From: an uncultured Clostridium sp.
Lineage (GTDB): Bacteria; Bacillota; Clostridia; Clostridiales; Clostridiaceae
Assembly (NCBI GenBank): GCA_900548455.1
Contig: URKQ01000019.1
Span: 1-59,198, forward strand
Reading direction: 5' to 3'
Length of the DNA stretch: 59,198 bases
The notes under the pieces are model-generated. The model was not told where the DNA came from and did not search any database. It saw only the letters and a program-made list of their open reading frames with translations. Position 1 is the stretch's first letter. Each line of letters starts with the position of its first letter. Below are positions 17,711 through 27,830 of this stretch, piece after piece. The translations under genes and the position numbers were made by a program.

Positions 17711-20700
17711 TTATTTTATCAATTCCCAGAAAGCCCTATCCTTCATATATATAGGTCTATCACTATCACCCATTTTAACTAGACTATAATGTTTATTTAA
17801 ACTCTTTATCTTATTAAATAGGTTTTCTTCTTCTTGCTTACTTTGGGTATTAAATATTCTTTTTACATCTTTGTTGGTTAAATCATCAACTCTATGAATT
17901 ACCCAACTTAAAATGTAATTAGCATATTCATTTTCGCCTGTTGAGAAATGGCTAAGCAATTGAGTTGAAAGTATTGTACCTACTCCAAATTCTCTTCCTT
18001 CTTTTAGTATCTTTCTCAATGAACCAAAGTTTTTACTTAAAAAGTTATCAGCTTCATCAACTAATATGATTTTGTTTAACTGCCTTAATTGACCATCAAT
18101 CTTGCTATGTCCATGTCCTTGCATCTGCGCATAAAATAAATCTAAAGTAATTGCTACTACAAGATTTTGTATGCCTGAATCATAACCTGATAGATCTATT
18201 ACAGTTACACCATTAATAAGATCAAATAGACTTTGAGTTTTTGTTGGATCTGGCTCAAATATTTCAAAGTCTATTAAATTGCTAAAGGCTGCATATAAAC
18301 TGTCTTCCTTTAAATCATCTTTATCAACATAAATGTCATATACATCTTTTAATGTTGGAGCTGGTTTACTCCATGTGTCTTTCTTCCCTTTTTCAATACC
18401 TCTTTTTTCATACGCCTCCACTATTAAATCCCTTAATAAGGTTTCTTGCTTAATTCCTAATCCAAAAGCTTTAGCTAATGTTTCTTTTAAACTATTTGCG
18501 GTATGGAGTGGTAACATTGGTTTTGGATTCCCATCAGTTACAATTGATAAGGGATTAAATGGTAAATGATATAACTCATACACATTAGCATTAGTAGCTT
18601 CTATAAAATCTTCTTTATTTCTGTTATAATCACCCTTATAATCGAAAATTAGTATCCCTACTTCTTGCCCATCTAAGTTATATCTACCTTCTCTATGAAT
18701 TTGAGTAATCATAGATTTAGTAAACTGAGTTTTCCCTGTCCCCATAGTTCCAATAATTCCTGTATTGGTATGCATTAATTTATTCGTATCATTAGGACAC
18801 CAATAAATTTCCCTATTATTCTTCTCATTCACTCCAAATAAAATTTGCATATTTCTTTTCAAATCAATTACTTCTTCATTAGTTTTTAGTTCTGAATTAT
18901 TAACTTTCGTAGTTATTACTTTTTCATCATCTGTAGAACTAGCAATTTTCTCTAACACATTGTCATTTTCAACTAAATCTTCATGGCTTTCACTAGAATA
19001 ATCTTTTACAGGTATTTTATCATAACATTTTAATCCATCACGTTCTTCGTTAAAATCTGATGACAAATCTTCTACTATATCAGATCTGCCATTATCATTT
19101 TTAATGCTTAATACACCTTCTATGAATTCTATTTGTTTTGTTTCTTTACGTATCTCACCAACAGTCTTAGTTACAAAATCAAATCCATCTTGTTCTGACA
19201 TCTCTATAACTAAAACATTTTGTTCTTTTCTAGTGTTCTCAAAATGATTTCCATTCTTAAATGAAATAACAGCTGCTTCTCCAATGGAGTCTTCTAAAGA
19301 ATTACTTATCTTATATTCCTCATTTAATAATACTCTTCTTAAATCTGAATCTATTATACTAGTCCAATTTTCCTCTTCACATACATTATAAAGATTCAAC
19401 TTTTCAGCACTAGTTATAACTAATTGCATTAAAAAATTTCTATATACCCTTTGCGTAGTCGCTAGAACTTTATCTTCCTTAGGTAAAAATATCTCATTAA
19501 ATATGCTTTTAGTTCTTTTAGCTTGTTCTATTCCTTTTTGAACATAAGAATTAAGATTTTCTCCTATCTTAACTTCAACCGGATAATAATGAACATAAGT
19601 TTCATTATTCAAGCTTTCAATTCCAACTAAAAGAATATCATCACTTGTAACACCATTATCAAAACCTAACTTCTTAGCTGATAGAAAGCCTTCACTTTGC
19701 TTTAGTCCTGCTCCACCAGATACTCTTAAAACTTCTTCTAATGATATTGGTACCCATATTATGTTATCTTTTCTGAACTTAGCCAACGCCAATTTAATAG
19801 CTGAAAGTATGCTTATTTTTTCCTTAGGAAAATGTGATTTACTTGATAGTAGTCTAAGTAACCAATCTCCATTTACAGCATTAAACATATTTATTACATT
19901 TGGAGAATATCTATGGGCATTATCTATGCCCTTTTTAGTTAAAAACTCTTCAATAACTTTTTGATATGGTCCACTCTTTCTTGTAACTGTTATCGCATCA
20001 TATCCTCCAGCCGTAGTATATTGATCACTATAATGAATTATCAACAAATCTTTAGCTTCTGGATCATTTTTAAAGAAGTTCAAATCAACCTTTGGATCTA
20101 TAAACGTAACCCAATGACTTGCATTATATATTTCATCTAAAGTTGATTTGTTCTTATTTGACACAGATATTGCAGTACATCTATTTCTATCAAACGGTTC
20201 CCCACCCATTGCTGCATTAACTGCATTTAAATTACTTGCTATTTGCATTAAATCTGTAGCAGTATTTGCATACTTTACTCCAAATCCAGTTCTATAGTAG
20301 TCTCCTGAAAATACTGATGGAACACCTGATATTAATCCTTCTAAAATTACACCGGATGGGATATCATCCATATTAGATGTTATAGTTTTAGAACTATTAC
20401 TCATTTCTACAAAAGTTATATGCGCATATTCTATTCCATCTTCTACTTTTTTTGAATAAAAATGCACTTTTTCTCTATATAAATCTAGTACATCTTCTTC
20501 TGACATACTGTCAATATTTAAATCTAATCCATAAGTTTCCTTTAAATCTTTGATATTATCATTAAAGGAGACTTCTTCAAAAGCATTTGTAATACTTCTA
20601 TCTGAGTAAATATATAAATCAATTGGCAATACTACTCTGCTCTTTGATTTTAATTGCCTGATATAGTATTTAAATATTCCTTGTAAGATCTCTTTACTGT

Positions 20701-22939
20701 CACCAGTATTTATTAGATTAATTCTAATCGGAGCATTATTTCCTATATTAAATAAATACTTAAAATGATCAACAAACTCCTCAATTTTTTCATTAACTAA
20801 TTTAGATACAAAATCTCTAGAGCTCTTATATCTTGGTAGTTTTTGATCCACATAGTATTTCCATTCAGGTGAATGGCTTTGCTCCATTGGAACATACAAT
20901 CTATCTTCCTCTTCATTTATATAGGGTAGAAGGTAAGTTGAAGTAAACTTTCTAATAATCTCATCATCCATACTTTCACTACCTGTTTCATTATAAATAT
21001 GAAGTTGGTAAGCTATGTTTAAAGGATGTAACGGAGTAAATAACAACTCTCTATCCTCTATTTCCCTTTTTATAGTACCAAGTTTAAATAAATTCTTTTG
21101 TTCTTTTGTTAAGTAATTACCATCTTTTATACTATTTAAATTTTCTATATACACTCTAATAAATCTTTTATATAAATTTTTAAGTTCATCATTAATATGT
21201 GTTAAACTTGGAAGTTTATTGGATAATTCAAAATACCTTATAATATCTCGGTAGGCTTCACTTACTAATTCATCTAATTCTAAATTTACAAGTTCTAAAC
21301 CCTCACTTGTTTCGATATAATTAAAGCCCTTCATCTCTATCATTTGTTTTTCTAATTGAAGATTTTTTCTAAATTCATCCCTTGTAAAATAATCCTTAGT
21401 ACCATGTTGAAGCTTATTCTCACCAACAAAACTAAAATCACATTGCTTTTCTCTTTTTAGTTTCCATACTTTTATACCTTCTATAGGTGAAATCTTTTCA
21501 CTTGTTCCCATTATCCCAAATGGTATAACACAATTTGATACCTTAATCTTAAATTTTACTAAATCATTATCATCTTCATAACAAAAATTATCATCTATTT
21601 TTAATTCCATCTTTTGATCTTGTAAAAGTTCTATAGTATCATAATTATCGGATAATATATGTGATTCAACTGAGTTTGCATATTCATTAAATGCAATAAC
21701 TGAATCATTAGTATTTACCGAAATATAACTGCATTTTTTATTAATAATTACTGAATACCTAGTCTTTATACTATCTAAATATTTTTCGTTACATCCTACT
21801 ACTACTATCCTAAATTCAAATTTAACATTCTTATCATTTTTATAAACTATTTTATAAAAAGTTGCATCTCCATCACAATTTTTTAAGGTTACTTTTATTT
21901 TCTTTCCAGATGTTGAAGCCTCCATATCTCCATCAACTTTCAAAAATTCCCTAGACAACGTCCCATCAAATGGGAATTCTAATTGAATTTCATTTTTAGA
22001 ATCCTCATTAAAAATTATCATATTTCTAATTCTAGATTTTGCCTTGGATTTACCTTCTTCTCTATCCCATTCAATGGAATTTGGTATATATTCAAGAATT
22101 GGAGTGGTTATTTTGTCTTGTATATATTTCTTTACATCTTTAAAATCAGTTTCTTGCCAATCATCACCTTTTAATTTGTCTATGCCCTTATCGTCAAAAT
22201 ATTTTTCAAGTTGCATTTCTGGGTTACCATAATTGTGTATTTCATCAACTCTATTAAAATTAGTTGCATTCTCTTCTAATCTTTCCTTTAATTTCTTACC
22301 AGTAAAATCCTTTAATTTACTATCATAAAATAATCCAAAATTCTTGTATTGAACCTTTTCAATGCAAGTTTCATTTACAATTGTAAGTAACTCCTTATAT
22401 TCAAAAATTGATATACTATCCCCAATCAAATCTTTCTTCTTTCTAGCTAGATCTAACTCTATAATTGCTTTATCTATTTCTGAAAAATTAGAATCAGACA
22501 ACCTTTTTTGAATATCACTTTGAATACAGTTTATATTAAAAGGCATTCCTTCTTTTTCAAAAGATTCAGTTCCCCCAATAATACTATCTAAAGTAGTGTC
22601 ATGAATAAATAGGATTGCCTTATCTTTATATTCCTCTTCTACTCCAACCATATTCCTAAGTCTTGTTAAAAAATCAGGTTGGACATTATCAACTGTTGCT
22701 GAAACAATTAATTTCACATTTTGAAAATTAAGCAAGTATGATTTATACTTTACTTGGCCATTAAAATCTTTGTATTCATATTCTTTATACAATGTATTAT
22801 TCTTTAGTTCATCATATAAAGCTTGTACTTGTTCCTTTTTTTCAAATTGTATATTATATTTTGCACCCTTGCTCAAAGGATTAGCATTAAAAAATTCTAT
22901 TATTTTAGTAGATAAATAACTATAAAATTGATCTGACAT
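17711..22939 (-). CDS. dptH: Phosphorothioation-dependent restriction protein DptH (HerA-like ATPase)
   Basis: A very large protein (about 1742 residues). The C-terminal quarter is a HerA/FtsK-type ATPase with Walker A GTMGTGKTQ (about 1394), Walker B KIILVDEAD (about 1621) and a sensor-like STQLL. The remainder is mixed alpha/beta without a motif I can name. DptH is the helicase/nuclease arm of the DndFGH restriction complex that attacks DNA lacking phosphorothioates. ATG 22939 follows GGGGA at a good distance; an in-frame ATG at 22948 is also possible. Either start overlaps the end of dptG by 20-29 nt, indicating coupling. Confidence 0.92.
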   Translation of the reverse strand: MSDQFYSYLSTKIIEFFNANPLSKGAKYNIQFEKKEQVQALYDELKNNTLYKEYEYKDFNGQVKYKSYLLNFQNVKLIVSATVDNVQPDFLTRLRNMVGVEEEYKDKAILFIHDTTLDSIIGGTESFEKEGMPFNINCIQSDIQKRLSDSNFSEIDKAIIELDLARKKKDLIGDSISIFEYKELLTIVNETCIEKVQYKNFGLFYDSKLKDFTGKKLKERLEENATNFNRVDEIHNYGNPEMQLEKYFDDKGIDKLKGDDWQETDFKDVKKYIQDKITTPILEYIPNSIEWDREEGKSKAKSRIRNMIIFNEDSKNEIQLEFPFDGTLSREFLKVDGDMEASTSGKKIKVTLKNCDGDATFYKIVYKNDKNVKFEFRIVVVGCNEKYLDSIKTRYSVIINKKCSYISVNTNDSVIAFNEYANSVESHILSDNYDTIELLQDQKMELKIDDNFCYEDDNDLVKFKIKVSNCVIPFGIMGTSEKISPIEGIKVWKLKREKQCDFSFVGENKLQHGTKDYFTRDEFRKNLQLEKQMIEMKGFNYIETSEGLELVNLELDELVSEAYRDIIRYFELSNKLPSLTHINDELKNLYKRFIRVYIENLNSIKDGNYLTKEQKNLFKLGTIKREIEDRELLFTPLHPLNIAYQLHIYNETGSESMDDEIIRKFTSTYLLPYINEEEDRLYVPMEQSHSPEWKYYVDQKLPRYKSSRDFVSKLVNEKIEEFVDHFKYLFNIGNNAPIRINLINTGDSKEILQGIFKYYIRQLKSKSRVVLPIDLYIYSDRSITNAFEEVSFNDNIKDLKETYGLDLNIDSMSEEDVLDLYREKVHFYSKKVEDGIEYAHITFVEMSNSSKTITSNMDDIPSGVILEGLISGVPSVFSGDYYRTGFGVKYANTATDLMQIASNLNAVNAAMGGEPFDRNRCTAISVSNKNKSTLDEIYNASHWVTFIDPKVDLNFFKNDPEAKDLLIIHYSDQYTTAGGYDAITVTRKSGPYQKVIEEFLTKKGIDNAHRYSPNVINMFNAVNGDWLLRLLSSKSHFPKEKISILSAIKLALAKFRKDNIIWVPISLEEVLRVSGGAGLKQSEGFLSAKKLGFDNGVTSDDILLVGIESLNNETYVHYYPVEVKIGENLNSYVQKGIEQAKRTKSIFNEIFLPKEDKVLATTQRVYRNFLMQLVITSAEKLNLYNVCEEENWTSIIDSDLRRVLLNEEYKISNSLEDSIGEAAVISFKNGNHFENTRKEQNVLVIEMSEQDGFDFVTKTVGEIRKETKQIEFIEGVLSIKNDNGRSDIVEDLSSDFNEERDGLKCYDKIPVKDYSSESHEDLVENDNVLEKIASSTDDEKVITTKVNNSELKTNEEVIDLKRNMQILFGVNEKNNREIYWCPNDTNKLMHTNTGIIGTMGTGKTQFTKSMITQIHREGRYNLDGQEVGILIFDYKGDYNRNKEDFIEATNANVYELYHLPFNPLSIVTDGNPKPMLPLHTANSLKETLAKAFGLGIKQETLLRDLIVEAYEKRGIEKGKKDTWSKPAPTLKDVYDIYVDKDDLKEDSLYAAFSNLIDFEIFEPDPTKTQSLFDLINGVTVIDLSGYDSGIQNLVVAITLDLFYAQMQGHGHSKIDGQLRQLNKIILVDEADNFLSKNFGSLRKILKEGREFGVGTILSTQLLSHFSTGENEYANYILSWVIHRVDDLTNKDVKRIFNTQSKQEEENLFNKIKSLNKHYSLVKMGDSDRPIYMKDRAFWELIK

Positions 22940-24311
22940 ACTGTGCATCCCCGCTATCTGATTTCTTTTCTAATAAATTTAACTTTTCATATAACTGAAT
23001 TATTTTCATTTGTGAATCCCTGTCAAAAGAAATTCCTCTTTTCTCCAACTCATCAAATAATATACTTAATTTCATTCTTTCTTCATTATTAATACATATC
23101 TTGGTCAAAAATATAATATCATCTTCATCTAGAGTTAAGCTATATCCAAGCGATCCTCTTCTCTTACCAAAGTTATCTTGTACAAATTTTACAAACCAAT
23201 TTTTATATGCTGCATATGCTCTAGTTCTTGTAGAAGCTTTACCTTGAAATTGATATTCAATAGCTTCAAATAATTTATATACCTTATCAAATGCTTCATT
23301 TCCACTATTTTTTCTTTTTACCGAAAAATCATTCCAAACTATTCCCTCTTGTCGTCTAAGTATATATTCATTACACAAATTTTCAATATCTACTGTTATT
23401 GTATCTATGCTGGAATTGTCAAAAACTTTAAACAAATCAACATATCCCAATTGTTCTTCATAATTACTGTGATTTAAAAACTCTAATGTTATTGCATGAG
23501 AGAATAGTGATTCTACATATGTTTTGAGTTTTTCCCATCCATATAGATATGCTGTTCTATTCTTTGATGTACTTTCCCAACTTAAAGTAAAATAAAGTTT
23601 ATCAGGTTTTTCTAAATCTGCTTTTTCAAATTGTCCTAATTTCATTGACAATTGTGATATATAGAATAGATAATAAAATTCTAAAAACCTTTTTAATGAA
23701 TCTTTATATAATTCTTCATTTGATATAAGATATTTGAAATCCTTATTAAATAGTTCTCTTACAAATGGTAGATAACACTTGTACTTCTCATCAGAAGTAC
23801 TTTTATTCTTTAATTCTGGTAAAGCTCTTAAAACTAATTTATATAGTATATTATCTACATCATGATTATAATGTCGTTCTATACTTTCCTTTAATTCATT
23901 CGTAAAAAATACAGAATATAAGAACTTTGCTATTTTTTCTTCAGCACTTGAGGCAGATATATAATTTATCGTTTTCAAGTCAAAATGAACCAATTTATTA
24001 TTTTCTATAAACATAGACCTAAGTATATCTCTAAAGGATTCCTTTCCTGTAGCACCTTCAAACTCACCTACTTGATCTACTATGTTTTCTATAAATTCTT
24101 TAGCGTCAAACTCACTTTTTAATTCTTTATCACATATCATTCTTGAAAATGCCCCAATTACGCCATCAAAATTAGAAAATAGTGTCTTTTCATTAGCCGC
24201 AAATGGAAGCATTTTAAATTCATTGCATTGACTGTGTATCAACCTTGTTTTAAACTTAAAATCTTTCTCAATCTTTTCTAGATCTAATTTATAAACTATA
24301 TTCTCATTCAT
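22920..24311 (-). CDS. dptG: Phosphorothioation-dependent restriction protein DptG
   Basis: A 463-residue soluble, helix-rich protein with no catalytic motif visible. Identity rests on its place between dptF and dptH, its length and its general character, which match DptG. It is a required component of the restriction complex, of unclear molecular role. It starts immediately after dptF with GTGGAGAT as ribosome site and overlaps dptH. Confidence 0.87.
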   Translation of the reverse strand: MNENIVYKLDLEKIEKDFKFKTRLIHSQCNEFKMLPFAANEKTLFSNFDGVIGAFSRMICDKELKSEFDAKEFIENIVDQVGEFEGATGKESFRDILRSMFIENNKLVHFDLKTINYISASSAEEKIAKFLYSVFFTNELKESIERHYNHDVDNILYKLVLRALPELKNKSTSDEKYKCYLPFVRELFNKDFKYLISNEELYKDSLKRFLEFYYLFYISQLSMKLGQFEKADLEKPDKLYFTLSWESTSKNRTAYLYGWEKLKTYVESLFSHAITLEFLNHSNYEEQLGYVDLFKVFDNSSIDTITVDIENLCNEYILRRQEGIVWNDFSVKRKNSGNEAFDKVYKLFEAIEYQFQGKASTRTRAYAAYKNWFVKFVQDNFGKRRGSLGYSLTLDEDDIIFLTKICINNEERMKLSILFDELEKRGISFDRDSQMKIIQLYEKLNLLEKKSDSGDAQYVRSIL

Positions 24312-24313
24312 TT

Positions 24314-26710
24314 TTATATCTCCACAAATCTATAAGTTTCAAATTCATCATTAAATTCTAATTTAAATTTCTTATTAGTCTCTCTATTTTTTTCAGTAAA
24401 TATAATTTCTTCATTTTGTGATCCTGTTTCTTGAAGTTTATTTATAAATTCTACAAACTTAATATAATGATTTTTATCTTTTCTATTAGGTCTGTATCCA
24501 TTATTAACTTGTACTAACAATTTATACAAATCAAAATCTATATCTATTTCATATGAATTATCCATATGTTCATTTTTATATTTTAAATTTAAAGCACCTA
24601 CAAATTTCTTAAGATCACTTTCATCATTCTTTGGTAAATTACTTGTATCTGCTTTCAATTTGATTTTTTCGCTTACTTTATATTTTATTTGGCTTTTACC
24701 TATAAAAATATTTATATGATTTTTTTCAGCATCACCATTCCATTTCATAATGCCGTCTTTTACATTATCATAAACATTTTTCAATCTAGCCTTATCCCCT
24801 TTATTCCAATAGAAAAGGGCACTCATATAGTCATCATAAACATCATCTCTTAATGAAAATAGATTTTCTTTTCCACAAATATAATAACTTCTTATGAATA
24901 ACTTTAGTAATTCAAACTTTATTTTTCGATCTTCAGTTTCAGTAAAATCTATATTATTGATTTTTTTAAGATATCCACTAGAATAATCTATATATCTATC
25001 AAAGTATTCATTTATATTAGTAGCATTATTAAATTCGATTATAAAATCATCTACTTTTTCATTTCTAACATTTAAAGGATCAATTTTATTTAACGCTTCA
25101 AAAATAAATGACAACTCTTTATGTTCAAAAATTGTATTAGGTAACAATGATTTTATATAATTTTGATTATTAATTCTCGAAATTCCATTTTTAAACGTTG
25201 GTGAATTAACATCTATATATGACCTCGGTACTATTAATTCGTATATAAAGTTTAATAAGGCCCTAGTAGATATTATTATTTTACTCTTTACTATACATTG
25301 AACTAACAAATCAATTATTGATGTTTGTACATTATCTTGGGCTAATAACTCATAATTAGCTTTTATGGGACAGCAATCCTTATTTTCACACTTCCCACAA
25401 TTTTTCTGGTATGATTCATAAAATATATTTTTTTCTTTAAGTTCTACCTCAAATGATTGAGTTACTTTTCTAATAAGAGATTTAACATATTGGGAGTCAA
25501 CTTTCCCATCTTTTAAAGTAAAAATATGATAATCACTAAAATTTACAAACTGAAAACAATTTTCTTCGTCAAAACTACTATTTTCTATACTTGTCTCCAA
25601 TATTTTTTTGTTTTTTACAAATTCCTTTAATCTAGTAAATCTCCATGCATACTTAGAATCAATAAAGTTATTTAAGGTTCCTAAGTTTATTGCTAGAATA
25701 AACTTTTCCTTACTCACATCTATCTTTTCATCACTAAACTCATCTAAAATCTCATTTAAAGTATCCATTGACGTCTTATCTGGTTCTAAGCTTTCAGTAG
25801 CATCATTATGAAGAGTAAAATTTTTCATAACCTCTGGATGTTTGCTATTAAAGTAAGATATAATATGAGATTTACCATCACCAACACTACCACAAACCAA
25901 TATTAACTGAGCTTTTTCTGATTTGTCTGCTTTAGATATTAAGTCATATAAATTACTTTGAGCATCTCTTGTTACATGCATATATTTCTTAAATGGTGTA
26001 AATTCACCTAAGCTTTCAACCGCTTCTTTAGAGGATTCTTTAAGTCTTGATAATTCTTGTACTAAGCATTTTTTATCAGGTTCATCATTGTTTAAAATAT
26101 TTTCGATAACTAATCCTAGATAAGCATCATCTAAATCTTTTTTATCTTCATCCTCAATTAATTTGAAATCATTTTCCTTTTGTATATTCTTTGAACTTTC
26201 ACTTTCTTTTTGTTTTTCTATAAATTCTTCCATAGTTTTGTTCATTATATGAACTAATTGTTTTTCATCTATACTTGCTTGCTTTTCTACTACTGGCATA
26301 GGATTTTTATATGGAATTTCTTCAAGTTGTGGATTTATATACACTTCTACAAACCAACATGTTATCTTATATATATTTCTATGAATATTTAATGCAGCTT
26401 CTAATTCTCCTTCAACAGACGAATGTGCTGCTTTATTTCCAATTAATCTAACTTCATGAAATAAACTAGATATTTCTCTAGTGAAAACACCATCAATTTC
26501 TAAAATTCTTAATCTCTCAACTTGAGTAATCGTAGTCATTAACCCATGGCCCTCTAGTTTAGCTATTTCTTCAGTCAAATTCTCTAAATATGCTCGTCCT
26601 TTTATAATAGCCGTATGAGGAGAGGTGAATAACGATTCATTTATATCTTTTATAAAGTTATTTAAATATCTATAATTTTCTTCTAAATAACTAAAAACAT
26701 CTTTCTGCAA
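24314..26710 (-). CDS. dptF: Phosphorothioation-dependent restriction protein DptF (P-loop NTPase)
   Basis: A P-loop NTPase with Walker A CGSVGDGKSH (about residue 272) and a cysteine cluster NCGKCENKDCCPI suggestive of metal binding. I place the start at TTG 26710 (LQKDVFSYLEENY), because GGAGG lies 10 nt upstream; the longer reading frame from 26761 begins with a hydrophobic stretch that overlaps this ribosome site. The protein is then 798 residues. It is the first gene of dptFGH, whose product complex restricts unmodified DNA. It runs opposite to the dnd operon, a common arrangement for this defence. Confidence 0.9.
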   Translation of the reverse strand: MQKDVFSYLEENYRYLNNFIKDINESLFTSPHTAIIKGRAYLENLTEEIAKLEGHGLMTTITQVERLRILEIDGVFTREISSLFHEVRLIGNKAAHSSVEGELEAALNIHRNIYKITCWFVEVYINPQLEEIPYKNPMPVVEKQASIDEKQLVHIMNKTMEEFIEKQKESESSKNIQKENDFKLIEDEDKKDLDDAYLGLVIENILNNDEPDKKCLVQELSRLKESSKEAVESLGEFTPFKKYMHVTRDAQSNLYDLISKADKSEKAQLILVCGSVGDGKSHIISYFNSKHPEVMKNFTLHNDATESLEPDKTSMDTLNEILDEFSDEKIDVSKEKFILAINLGTLNNFIDSKYAWRFTRLKEFVKNKKILETSIENSSFDEENCFQFVNFSDYHIFTLKDGKVDSQYVKSLIRKVTQSFEVELKEKNIFYESYQKNCGKCENKDCCPIKANYELLAQDNVQTSIIDLLVQCIVKSKIIISTRALLNFIYELIVPRSYIDVNSPTFKNGISRINNQNYIKSLLPNTIFEHKELSFIFEALNKIDPLNVRNEKVDDFIIEFNNATNINEYFDRYIDYSSGYLKKINNIDFTETEDRKIKFELLKLFIRSYYICGKENLFSLRDDVYDDYMSALFYWNKGDKARLKNVYDNVKDGIMKWNGDAEKNHINIFIGKSQIKYKVSEKIKLKADTSNLPKNDESDLKKFVGALNLKYKNEHMDNSYEIDIDFDLYKLLVQVNNGYRPNRKDKNHYIKFVEFINKLQETGSQNEEIIFTEKNRETNKKFKLEFNDEFETYRFVEI

Positions 26711-26820
26711 TACTTTTATTCCTCCTATTTTTAAACAAAAATTTATAAAAATTATTATCATAAATATTCTATCATTTTTCTCTCTAAATGTCTGTATTAG
26801 CCCTATATTTACTAATATTA

Positions 26821-27708
26821 TTATCTACTGATCATAATAGTTTCTACAAATTTAGTAGCTGCTAGTGATAATGGTACTTTCTTTAAGTAACAAATTCCTA
26901 CACTTCTCTCCGGTATAGCTTCATCTAAATTAACTTCATAAATATCCCCGCTATTAAGATGATCAAGAGAAAATTCCTTTACTACACAAGCTATACCTAA
27001 GTTAATTTTTGCAAATTCTAATAATAGATCATAGGAACCTAATTCTATTTCAGGTGAAATAGTAATTCCTTTAGAAACCATATGATTTTCTACATACTTT
27101 CTTGAATTGGAAGACTTCTCTAAAAAAATTAAAGGGTATTGCGCAATTTCTAGTAAGTCTATTTTCTTTTCAGAAAGCTCTTTATACTTTTCACCACAAA
27201 CAAAGATATCATGAATTGTTAAGCATGGAATAATTTCAAGGGCAGAATCAATTAGTGGCAAATTGCATATTGATATATCTACTTCCCCTGATTTAACAAG
27301 TGAACATAATTCATAAGTTGTACCATTAACTATTTTAAATTTTATATTTGGATATTTTTTATGAAATTCCTCAAGAAAAGGAACTAAAAAATATTTAGAA
27401 ATTGTATCTCCAACTCCTATTTTTAATTTTCCGACAGTTAAATTTTTAAATTCTTGTATCTTTTCTTCTCCAGATTCTATGAGACTAATAGCAGAATTTA
27501 CATACTCAAAAAGATGATTTCCTTCTGTTGTTAAAGTTACACCCTTCGTTGTTCTATTAAATAATCTAACATCTAATTCTCTCTCTAATTGCATAATAGC
27601 TTGACTTACAGCCGGTTGAGTCATATATAATTCTTCAGCAGCTTTTGAAAAGCTCTTACACTTTCCTACTTTAGAAAACACTTTATATAAATCTAATTTA
27701 CTAATCAT
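26821..27708 (-). CDS. LysR-family transcriptional regulator
   Basis: A 295-residue LysR regulator with an N-terminal winged helix-turn-helix (residues about 1-60, SFSKAAEELYMTQPAVSQAI and LERELDVRLFNRTTKGVTLT) and a periplasmic-binding-protein-like effector domain. It is divergent from the CofE-like gene at 27831, with a palindrome in the 122-bp gap, so it probably controls that gene. The effector is unknown. It likely belongs to the core chromosome at the right border of the phosphorothioation island. Confidence 0.93.
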   Translation of the reverse strand: MISKLDLYKVFSKVGKCKSFSKAAEELYMTQPAVSQAIMQLERELDVRLFNRTTKGVTLTTEGNHLFEYVNSAISLIESGEEKIQEFKNLTVGKLKIGVGDTISKYFLVPFLEEFHKKYPNIKFKIVNGTTYELCSLVKSGEVDISICNLPLIDSALEIIPCLTIHDIFVCGEKYKELSEKKIDLLEIAQYPLIFLEKSSNSRKYVENHMVSKGITISPEIELGSYDLLLEFAKINLGIACVVKEFSLDHLNSGDIYEVNLDEAIPERSVGICYLKKVPLSLAATKFVETIMISR

Positions 27709-27761
27709 ATAAGCTCTCCTTATATCTAATATACTTACTATTTATTTTACTTATATCACTA

Positions 27762-27788
27762 ATTGGAGTATATTACAAGTATACCAAA
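27762..27788. promoter_or_regulatory. Probable LysR operator in the divergent promoter region
   Basis: TTGGAGTATA, a 7-nt spacer, then TATACCAA form an interrupted palindrome of the T-N11-A kind used by LysR regulators. It is midway between the two divergent starts. Confidence 0.55.
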
Positions 27789-27830
27789 TGACATTAAATA
27801 TTAGGATTTTAAATAAAGGGAGAGATTAAT

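Noticed and set aside
22920..22948. Possible dptG-dptH frameshift or fusion
   Set aside because: Both frames have sensible ends and starts, and the overlap is short; coupled overlapping genes explain it better.
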